64,000 nucleotides of DNA. Source: Bacteroidales bacterium (lineage in GTDB: Bacteria > Bacteroidota > Bacteroidia > Bacteroidales > Marinilabiliaceae). Of the stretch, positions 51,001 to 56,069 are shown in pieces. Position numbers and translations under genes: made by a program. Positions within the stretch are counted from its first letter, which is position 1. The number at the start of each line of letters is the position of its first letter. The notes under the pieces were generated by a model. It saw nothing but the letters and a program-made list of their open reading frames with translations, ran no database searches and was not told the origin of the DNA. The stretch covers positions 124,001-188,000 of the forward strand of contig SUWW01000003.1 of assembly GCA_015061285.1 (NCBI GenBank), in the 5' to 3' direction.

Positions 51001-53372
51001 CCATCGAATGTGCCACGATATGGATAATCATCCATGCCTGCACCCGTGGAAATACCGTTAATGTCGGCGTTCAGCACAGCATCTACATCATAGTTACCTG
51101 CGGCAGTCTTCACCATGTCGCAGAAGATGTTCCAGTCGTCAGCATTGTTGATAATGATGAAGGTTGGGGTATATTCCTGTGTGGCGTAGCAGTTGCTGAT
51201 GGTTGCCAAACTTTTGTTTCTTGCAAACGTTTCGCAGCCGTCTCGTTTCGTACCTAAGTGTGTCGGAGAAAACAGACTATTGTAAATCTTTACGTTGCTA
51301 TTGTCTTCGATCCATCCAATGAAACCACCATTGCTATGGCAATTCTTCCCTTCGAAGCTACCATCGAATTGGCAGTTGTGCATGGAGACGTTACTACCAC
51401 TACGTACTACGCCGATGAAACCGCCATTTGTGGCATCACCATTCACCGAACTTGTTATAGCTACCGACGAACGACAATGCTCTATTATCACGTTAGAATT
51501 GGCTACCACTTGACCGATAAGTCCTGCACCATACCGAGCAGTAGTGCTGATAGAGCCAGCTACGTGCAGGTTGCGGAATGTAGCATTCTGCGCTACATAG
51601 CGGAAGAGTGTCATAGATGCTTCTGTTTGATTGATGTTGAAGTTTATCGTATGACCATTGCCGTCGAACGTGCCTCGGTAGGCGGTGCCTGTTTCCAAAC
51701 CAATGCATATGTCGGTACTTATGTCGGCATAGAGACGAGCGTTTACATCGTATTGCCCCTGTGCGCTGTTAACCATGTCGCTGAAAGTAATCCAATCGGA
51801 GGCATTGTGTATTGGGAAGAAAAATTGCTCTACGTCTTCATACAAACGAATGGGCGAAGTGGCGCGGTCTACATACACCTCAATATCGTATTTCACGCAT
51901 GAGCGTGCGAGCGAAACCACTTTGTAGCGTTGCTCAATTTCGTCTTCTGTAAGTTCATATATAGTATTCTCCACCACAGCGCCAGAGCGGTCGGTAGACG
52001 TAACACGCATCATAACCTTGGCGCGACTATCCCACACAGCGCCAAACTCATCGGCATAATCCCATGCCACGCGCACGGTGTAGGCACGTTCGTCTTGCCA
52101 CTTTGCCGAATATGTAGCTATGCGTCTCAGATGAAGGTCGTCAACGATGCACGATGCCGCAGCAGCGCAGTTGTTGCCTTCCCACCCCCACGATTGCGTA
52201 AGCATACGGCGAACGCGGTAGGTAAGTTTGTCGAGAGTGCCTCCATATACGAGTTGCTCGGCAGTGATGGCGTCAATCAGCGTGCTATCTATATATTCGT
52301 AGTTGGGAGTGTCGCTATTCATGGCGTATGGCACAGAGCCGATGGTCACGAAGTCGGCTTCTTCGCCCGTAAGCGAGCGTTGAATTTCGAAGAAGTCAGA
52401 ATTGGTGATGTCGTTGGTGCCAGTGTGTTTTATGAACCAGTTGAGTCGCACCGCCGCCTTGCTGTTGCCTATAGGCGTGGCAGAGAAGCCAATAGGATTA
52501 TGAATCATTGTCAGATTCTGCGCATCCGATGATATATTCTCGATGAGGTAGCCGTTGTTGTCTTTGTAGCTTACCACCAAGCCGAAATTGTCGTGCGGCT
52601 CGGTGGCATCGAGGTATATTGTGCCACTATTCTCGTTTGATGGTAGTGTCTGCTTTATGATGTTGCCATTGGCATCGGTGTATTTATAATATACAGATGT
52701 CAATTCGGTTGAGCCCATGAACCAAGGCAACTCCAATTTGCCCGCTTCGCTATACGACATAGTTGCCAATGTAATCTGAGGGCTCACCACGTTTTGTGCT
52801 TTAGGCAGGGTAATATTGGTACTTCCCAGACCAGATACCTTCTCTTTATAGCGGGCTGTTCCGTCGCGCTGCACGTCCCACGTGCACTTCACCGTGCAGC
52901 CCAACATGTCGTATGGCACTCGCCACACGGCAGTGAAGTCGTATGTATCGCCGTCGCTGTTGTGGTAAATCTCGCGTCTCATCCAGCCACTTTTGTTAGT
53001 CAACGTAAAGTGATTGGCCGAGTTGCCTTGCGTGATGTCGAAGCTGCCGCCCGCATCAGTCCAGAAATTGATATTTGGATCCTTACTGCTGCTACTCATG
53101 GATCCGCCTTCGCGCTTGAAACGGAAGTTGGCCGAGTGTGAAATGTTGTCCTTCCCGACCCACTCGAACTTGAGGTATCCGTCGCACACCCAGCAGTCGG
53201 CACCATCTTGGTCATACACTGGCGCCTTGATGGTAATAGTGCTCGCACCGCTAAGCATCACCGAATATCGGTATGTGTCGTCGACGTATGTTGCCGCCGC
53301 CCTCTGTGGCAGCAGCATCGTAACTAACAATAGCGTTAGCAAGACGGTAAGTTGATTCCTTGTAGTGTTCAT
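42063..53372 (-). CDS. giant secreted multidomain protein (3769 residues)
   Basis: An uninterrupted 11.3-kb frame. A signal peptide (about 1-27) is followed by FN3-like domains (about 291-400 and 1048-1115), with two copies of a GLUG-like beta-helix module between them (about 521-720 and 745-910; GGFIGVVRSGSNV, AGLIGHVYGSS). Carboxypeptidase-regulatory-like folds come next (about 1135-1335), then an F5/8 type C (discoidin) domain (about 1560-1705; ENLFDGKANTKWCV), a long unrecognised middle (about 1830-2690) and two LamG-like lectin domains (about 2704-2870 and 2911-3058; YFDELCMFQQAL). An Ig-like region follows. Two 'EIxG..DxxVAF...RCHG' modules (near 3347 and 3661) match the downstream lipoprotein. 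The tail GLYIHNGKKVLIK resembles a C-terminal sorting signal. No catalytic domain is seen; a cell-surface adhesin or glycan-binding scaffold is likely. Confidence 0.8.
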   Translation of the reverse strand: MNTTRNQLTVLLTLLLVTMLLPQRAAATYVDDTYRYSVMLSGASTITIKAPVYDQDGADCWVCDGYLKFEWVGKDNISHSANFRFKREGGSMSSSSKDPNINFWTDAGGSFDITQGNSANHFTLTNKSGWMRREIYHNSDGDTYDFTAVWRVPYDMLGCTVKCTWDVQRDGTARYKEKVSGLGSTNITLPKAQNVVSPQITLATMSYSEAGKLELPWFMGSTELTSVYYKYTDANGNIIKQTLPSNENSGTIYLDATEPHDNFGLVVSYKDNNGYLIENISSDAQNLTMIHNPIGFSATPIGNSKAAVRLNWFIKHTGTNDITNSDFFEIQRSLTGEEADFVTIGSVPYAMNSDTPNYEYIDSTLIDAITAEQLVYGGTLDKLTYRVRRMLTQSWGWEGNNCAAAASCIVDDLHLRRIATYSAKWQDERAYTVRVAWDYADEFGAVWDSRAKVMMRVTSTDRSGAVVENTIYELTEDEIEQRYKVVSLARSCVKYDIEVYVDRATSPIRLYEDVEQFFFPIHNASDWITFSDMVNSAQGQYDVNARLYADISTDICIGLETGTAYRGTFDGNGHTINFNINQTEASMTLFRYVAQNATFRNLHVAGSISTTARYGAGLIGQVVANSNVIIEHCRSSVAITSSVNGDATNGGFIGVVRSGSNVSMHNCQFDGSFEGKNCHSNGGFIGWIEDNSNVKIYNSLFSPTHLGTKRDGCETFARNKSLATISNCYATQEYTPTFIIINNADDWNIFCDMVKTAAGNYDVDAVLNADINGISTGAGMDDYPYRGTFDGSGHELKVNIDWGSNNYAAPFPSVNKATIKNLNVSGIVKGGIHSAGLIGHVYGSSPSITLENIYVITKVTTTNRYAGGVIGHAGSATVKIEDCESFGDIIANGSNAYGGSIIGWADNANNWELHRVYEWVSYTNVAHAGFCYYNPGTAWGGNSQSTTCASFHNWSEVKEEYRDKMTSAVTAIFNEEQPGSWNTSNKPVMETYPLVTADELLASLGKGWEKDGNNAALSMKSFDRNIQTYTKPTLPDFYHESFGKVDKTLMTQTRQSSVLLTWDTDGNPVDYFEVLRREVGTTAWDTIATDLDNMNYEDTDVSPLTDYEYKVRGANDCEGMSFTETAIAEGACKHSGKVEGYIRFKDGTGAPGIMVEIVSGSAKATAITDETGYYMADDLSYLGKQSVTYDVTPISTSGLQLEVESYAATFNDKSNHEMVHEFTITNSHRFTGYVMYEGTSIPVKGVRFRVNGGLLHNAKGDYVETDFEGKFSFNVIDGKNIIQAEMEGHTFVDDGYFKSKEGYVFTDNVAQIYFYDATKVKLTGRVVGGNDQGNLPLDNNLSRNNLGDDLTMVLTLEGDNTSWLVYDNQNPTITKRVDTFAHPGGGGHETTAEVLRKRMIVKPDAATGEYVLMLPPVRWKVQQIYCEGYPTLFQDGMVSEVIDLTNSLTTETVTHEGTYVDVDKKNVYQPTESYNALYNRIYHAPVEITYRQVGYDTFDYFGDKSYTATNVGGDKVVVPLAYQDQVVENKDVFAGYEEGVVGYEEGIVDYDLSGDYEAYTYTPKLTAQGASNVGVDRYENLFDGKANTKWCVVSPNGGWWVNFKTDKLVNIKTLNLTTGDDSRVYDGRNPKAIRLLGRVSENDKWTTLMETDDSGMGAYNLKTYNYDIPDHNFYQFFRLEIINTQWGNIGTYDGYEVQLGELSLTCRGNENSTPKPIYGQVPVYGQVPVYEKKPIVVGKGVHYTFGHPVFSLERRYPIEIAVVERYPWNGEANSAKEDLVSVGGGRVTIHNGLKDGLNQEIVELDSEGRGLYNLQAGQTTRLLTSEDALRTVTMTLEQDGTTYEAKPLRGYILNMFATGAGKDVLVSGQPLLIDILRDPPGSGSSATLSKGSTLKYTYTLDMKLHAGLHLNIVTGSTLDNFQGTVAAPQGAGGVAGIINSSDNEELFDFEYAFDMEGHRAFAYTMNVNQDISTSSENTMVGAEADLYIGMVQNIVVEPISTIRAIPDSMYQQMLGKLGGGTLAGVSNQYGTLVHIAEGTDADGNKYHLVRDESIGYGPEVTSQFVHSQKHILTELIPAKVKELRALMFTGSKDEAQAKANATGKPVYWTNMAIDDELFGSEYEMIKPEISTEDYPDEAYQIYQIIDAWVQMIAQNEREKLQATDLVANYDVDGGTTVKYNETFESQYDITNYYHLPGFISATYFDESGADMGITVASILGVKVVAAILKEVYKNLVNSNAGAHGAGAAQGTQNANGFNTAVNFYGSTFKFSLLPVLDYNVKDVSGESKCYNRNERFEIVMDKKSHLNFDVYRVWTDTASVDNNEVLSVYSNQNFNDMTNYVEEYLHRDNTMSDARYARSFVYRTRGGATVNTWEDERRTLFYNEGTILDERTKKIVNPKITLDRQSVSGVAVGAPARFKAYLTNESEQPEAATDNLTRFTFFLDEASNPDGAKIFVDGSPLNGNGIPVLLNPGKIVEKVIEIYAGNEFDYNGLRIGIASSSDLTHTQNKVMLDVHYLRQAGPVNISSPGDKWIMNTDAQWNDNRGWFMPITIDGFDKYQHNFDHIEFQYKESLRGDDYWTNLCSYYADSALMAKASGVRDMIPENGNINTQFYGEGTVMEKAYDLRAVLYCRDGNSFLTTSSAIISGVKDTRRPQLFGTPEPTDGILTAGSNIIFNFSEDIEHNYLNAITNFEVKGEVNNDNVSESVSVLFDGAASVESEAQRNFSGKSLTIDMMVKPDATGRDMPLFSHGNNGKKLQLWLTADFKLKAIIDEHEYTSKEKIAKGGFTQVALSIDHEDSTLTFYNGGMEIGQFKMEESYHGTGALIFGRTNESDRSMSQYYEGRMMETRLWYRALTGGQVGTTYGNRRLTGYEMGLVDYYPMNEGLGNYALDHTQGANAQLMGASWAMPRGLSLHINNDGFALNQNALNRTAEQDYSLIFWFKTDDKNGTLVSNGSGYNDVAGAENQFWLGFDGGQLQFRSNGQTFDAGSDYNDNQWHHYAMTVNRARGVVNIYVDQILKATFSPDLIGGISGGTPAIGTDLTGYFDELCMFQQALPLTLIKAYATKSPQGDEVGLLTYLSFDTQERQKDNDIELVAYPYSKKIYLDDMGNVKYELDPLTKEATSKLVRDYVFIASQDEILKHITNETAAPVVPYEELKNLNFSFVGKDNQVYVGINELATRINHRNIYVTLRDIEDKNGNAMASPTTACYYVTNSSLQWIGNCSSEIITYGCENNVYMTIHNSSALSHTYTIENCPKWLTLDSYSDVIGPQTITSIVAKVNKNLNVGTYDEIIYLVDEDGNVEPYYLNLTVEGEQPDWAWNVDSDLLEHSMNIAGRVYLNGEIDIDSRDIIGVFDRENRCHGFAHIDYSALTGETGIYLTVYDNKASGNDLYFKLWQYSTGLEIMLTVNGEKTLTFEKSAVLGVDTPVRFDGGDVYIQIFDLKEGWNWISFNIDNNDLFNVNTVLSGLPWIDGDVLTDMNSDLTLVYRGGRWLSTDNVSDIRLSPQKSYAIKVKNDISFPIGGNIIRSIDKRTITLKQGWNGIGYTPMMNLSIETALSDYYDNAQPGDVIKSHDEFAYFTVSGGVGRWRGSLQYMKPGVGYMMLRHSSTEASFVYPFYEPGSTFIDEWSFANGTNKSAHLRSTMSLSAIIEGFEPLEGDKLVAYSGEKQCGVANALSDEVIYVSIEGETNKSLWFAIERNGEIVASTDEQMLFRANSVVGSPDEPAVISFINTDCDNGYWYTIGGMQWKTKPTERGLYIHNGKKVLIK
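48178..48240 (-). repeat. short in-frame tandem repeat in the giant gene
   Basis: An 18-nt unit encoding YGQVPV is repeated nearly perfectly, with a third diverged unit, giving YGQVPVYGQVPVYEKKPIV near residues 1715-1730, just after the discoidin domain. A similar short duplication (YEEGVVGYEEGIVDY, about 48715-48775) lies before that domain. Both look like linkers formed by slippage. Confidence 0.75.
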
Positions 53373-53677
53373 ACTTATATAATTATTGTTTTTTACGAAT
53401 GATGATTATTAGCTCGCAGATTATACTTATTGAACTGATTGTCACAGACTTGTCTGTTTTGGTTTCTAATTTCTTCTGTGGATAATTATGAGTTATGAAA
53501 GTTGAAAGTCGTGTGAAGAGAATTCTGGTTCGGAAATAGTCTGACTGTTAATTAGTTGATTGCTTATGTGTGTAAATATTAATTTGTGAGTATTTATATT
53601 ATCGTGTTTATACGAATGTGATATAAAATTAGTTTCATTCGGTTATGAGTTTTTGGACCTCGTTATAAACAATAAAA

Positions 53678-53699
53678 GAGGCGGCATCAGCACCGCCTC
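53678..53699 (-). terminator. terminator of the 29-codon gene
   Basis: GAGGCGG (53678-53684) pairs with CCGCCTC (53693-53699) with an 8-nt loop. On the minus strand TTTTATTG follows; on the plus strand there is no T-run. It therefore ends a minus-strand transcript coming from the right, and the only candidate there is the small gene at 53753-53842. Confidence 0.75.
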
Positions 53700-53752
53700 A
53701 AAGATAGATTCATCTGTTGTTGATAGATTTCTGAAAAATCTATAATCCGTTT

Positions 53753-53842
53753 CTACAAGCAAAAAAGCCTGGCGATAATTATTATCGCAACTATTGCCAC
53801 AGCCATCGTTTCTGTTCCAAATTCCGAAGTGTTATGCATCAT
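53753..53842 (-). CDS. putative 29-residue membrane peptide
   Basis: A small frame from ATG at 53842 (or the adjacent ATG at 53839) to TAG at 53753. The peptide has a polar start (HNTSEFGTET), then a single hydrophobic segment of about 13 residues (MAVAIVAIIIIAR) and the end LFCL. It is followed after 53 bp by a strong intrinsic terminator that fits no other gene. The combination of a polar N-terminus, one transmembrane segment and a dedicated terminator supports a real gene. The function is unknown; small single-helix peptides are often regulators of membrane complexes or toxins. It is shorter than normal gene-calling limits. Confidence 0.55.
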   Translation of the reverse strand: MMHNTSEFGTETMAVAIVAIIIIARLFCL

Positions 53843-54010
53843 AATTTGTGCGGTATTTATAGTTACTCATAATTACGACGTTAGCAAATCGTGTGCCAAT
53901 TGGAGGCTTGTGGCAAATAAATAAGCTAACTCTTTTGTCGTATTTATGTATATGTGCTCGTTTGCGGTGTTTTCGTATATAATTTCTGCATAGCAATTTC
54001 AATAGCAGTG

Positions 54011-54018
54011 TATCTTTG
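54011..54018 (+). promoter_or_regulatory. -7 promoter element of the pepF-like gene
   Basis: TATCTTTG fits TAnnTTTG and lies 21 bp before the ATG at 54040. The -33 box is not clear. Confidence 0.5.
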
Positions 54019-54039
54019 ACGGCGTAAATAAACATAATC

Positions 54040-55896
54040 ATGAGAAGCCTATTTATAATCATTATCACAACAATCATAATTAACACAAATCTGATGGCAC
54101 AGAAAGAAAGAAGTGAGGTTGCCGACCAATACAAATGGAACGTCTACGACCTTTATCCTACCGATGAGGCATGGAGTGAAGCTATGTCGAAAGTGGGCGA
54201 AAAAATAGAAAAGTTGAAGCAATGGCAGGGAAAACTTGGAGAATCGGCAGCCTCGTTGGCCGATTTTTTTGAATATTCTGATAATCTCGACAAAGAAATA
54301 ACTCGTCTTAGTGTGTTTGCTTCGCTCAAAAGTGATGAAGATTTGGGCAATCAAGATAATATGGCGCATACCAAAGAGGTTGAGCAACTTTATGTAAACT
54401 ATTCGCAGATTACGGCTTATGTTGAGCCTGAAATTATTGCTATTCCTGATGAAAAACTTACTCAATTTCAAGCAAACGAGCCTCGTTTGAATAATTTCAG
54501 AATGGCTCTTGATCGTTTGCGCCGCTCAAAACAGCACATACTCAGCGAAAAGGAGGAACTCCTAATGGCCAAAACGTCGATATTAGGCGACACTCCTTCC
54601 GATGCCTATTCGATATTTAGTGACGCTGAAATGCCGTGGCCTACTATCACTCTCGAAAATGGTGAGAGTGTCGAACTTAATCAATCGGAGTATAGCGTGG
54701 TGCGCGCTTCGTCGGTGCGTGCCGATCGCGAAAAAGCCTTCTTTGCTTTCTGGAAAAACTACAAACGTTTCGAAGGTACGTTTGGCGAGTTGATGAATGG
54801 TAACATACGCCAGAGTGTGTTTTCGGCAAAAGCTCGTAACTACGAGTCGGTACTCGATATGCGTTTGCATCATAACAATATTCCTACTTCAGTCTACCAT
54901 TCGTTGATTGAGAATGTGAATAAAAACTTGCCCACTTTTCATCGCTATCTCAAGTTGAAGCAGCGCCTAATGGGAATTGATACACTCAAATACTACGATT
55001 TGTATGCGCCTGCAGTGAAGAGTGTTGAACTTAAGTATGACTATGAGCAAGCTAAAGAACTTGTGCGTGAAGCCATAAAACCATTGGGTAGAGATTATGC
55101 TCAAGTTGCAAATCGTGCCCTCAGCGAACGTTGGATTGATGTCTATCCTACAAAGGGTAAGGCTTCGGGTGCCTATTCGCAAGGTTCGGTTTATGATGTG
55201 CATCCATATATTTTGCTCAATTTCAACGGCCGTTACGATGATGTAAGCACTCTCATTCACGAACTTGGTCATACTATGCATAGCTATTATTCTGTTCATA
55301 ATCAGCCGCATGCATTATGTCATTATTCTATATTTGTTGCCGAGGTCGCTTCTACATTCAACGAGGCTCTCCTCGACGATCTTATGCTTACTAAACTCAC
55401 CGATCGTGATAGCAAGATTTCGCTTCTTATGAATATGCTCGATGGCTTCAAAGGTACCTTATTCCGACAGACGCAATTTGCTGAGTTTGAACTCGAAATG
55501 CATAAATTGGCTGAAGCCGGGCAACCTCTTACCGGTAAGATTCTGAGTGGTATCTATGGCGATATTTTACGTAAATACTATGGTCACGACAAAGGTGTCT
55601 GCATCGTTGATAGCTGTGCCGACATTGAGTGGGCGTTTGTTCCACATTTCTATATGTCATACTATGTATACCAGTATAGCACCTCATTTGTGGCATCGCA
55701 AGCTCTCGAAAATATTGTGATTAATGGCACTCCTGCCGATCGCGATAGATATTTGCAATTCCTTTCGGCTGGCGATTCTCTTTATCCTATCGATATTCTG
55801 AAAAATGCAGGTATAGATATGACCACCTCTGTGCCTTTCGACAATGCCATTAAGCGTATGAATAAGATTATGGACGAAATAGAGGCTTTGTTGTAG
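54040..55896 (+). CDS. pepF: exported oligoendopeptidase F (M3 family metallopeptidase)
   Basis: A 618-residue M3B peptidase. The zinc motif HELGH (H407, E408, H411) is in STLIHELGHTMHSYYS, and the third ligand is probably E435 in VAEVASTFNEAL, 24 residues after H411, as expected for the family. The N-terminal helical domain (about 25-200) matches PepF/Pz-peptidase (KWNVYDLYPTDEAW start). Unlike the classic cytoplasmic enzyme it begins with a hydrophobic leader (MRSLFIIIITTIIINTNLMA) that looks like a signal peptide, so it may degrade oligopeptides in the periplasm. It is a single-gene unit with a -7 element and a strong terminator. Confidence 0.92.
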   Translation: MRSLFIIIITTIIINTNLMAQKERSEVADQYKWNVYDLYPTDEAWSEAMSKVGEKIEKLKQWQGKLGESAASLADFFEYSDNLDKEITRLSVFASLKSDEDLGNQDNMAHTKEVEQLYVNYSQITAYVEPEIIAIPDEKLTQFQANEPRLNNFRMALDRLRRSKQHILSEKEELLMAKTSILGDTPSDAYSIFSDAEMPWPTITLENGESVELNQSEYSVVRASSVRADREKAFFAFWKNYKRFEGTFGELMNGNIRQSVFSAKARNYESVLDMRLHHNNIPTSVYHSLIENVNKNLPTFHRYLKLKQRLMGIDTLKYYDLYAPAVKSVELKYDYEQAKELVREAIKPLGRDYAQVANRALSERWIDVYPTKGKASGAYSQGSVYDVHPYILLNFNGRYDDVSTLIHELGHTMHSYYSVHNQPHALCHYSIFVAEVASTFNEALLDDLMLTKLTDRDSKISLLMNMLDGFKGTLFRQTQFAEFELEMHKLAEAGQPLTGKILSGIYGDILRKYYGHDKGVCIVDSCADIEWAFVPHFYMSYYVYQYSTSFVASQALENIVINGTPADRDRYLQFLSAGDSLYPIDILKNAGIDMTTSVPFDNAIKRMNKIMDEIEALL

Positions 55897-55921
55897 ATTA
55901 CAATATGCATACAATATGAGT

Positions 55922-55961
55922 AAAAGGGTAGGCTTTCAAGTCTGCCCTTTTGCTTTTTGTG
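55922..55961 (+). terminator. terminator of the pepF-like gene
   Basis: Positions 55922-55935 pair with 55938-55951, 14 pairs including two G-U with a loop of only two bases (in practice the loop opens by a pair), followed by GCTTTTTG. It lies 25 bp after the stop. Confidence 0.8.
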
Positions 55962-56026
55962 AGTGTGGACATTTTTTATCTACATAAATTCATAAGAAAA
56001 TGAACATTTCTGCTTCTTCATAGTGC

Positions 56027-56034
56027 TATGTTTG
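56027..56034 (+). promoter_or_regulatory. possible -7 element of the pectate lyase gene
   Basis: TATGTTTG fits TAnnTTTG and lies 35 bp before the ATG at 56070. No -33 box with the right spacing is seen. Confidence 0.4.
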
Positions 56035-56069
56035 ACGCCCAAACATGATAAGTATTACTAATACATAAT

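Larger units (their letters stand above)
53373..54039. other. intergenic region with a small gene and promoter
   Basis: A 667-bp stretch between the divergent giant gene and pepF. It holds a probable 29-codon membrane peptide gene with its own terminator on the minus strand (53678-53842) and the pepF -7 element (54011). The A/T-rich 53373-53670 part must contain the promoter of the giant gene, but I find no TAnnTTTG match there. Confidence 0.6.

Noticed and set aside
51258-51902. 214-residue plus-strand frame opposite the giant gene
   Set aside because: It lies wholly antisense to a domain-bearing gene and has no recognisable product; many similar frames arise here from codon use of the long gene.
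53832-54134. 100-residue minus-strand frame overlapping the pepF start
   Set aside because: It overlaps the pepF promoter and 5' end and has an unusual composition without similarity; the 29-codon frame nearby is better supported by its terminator.
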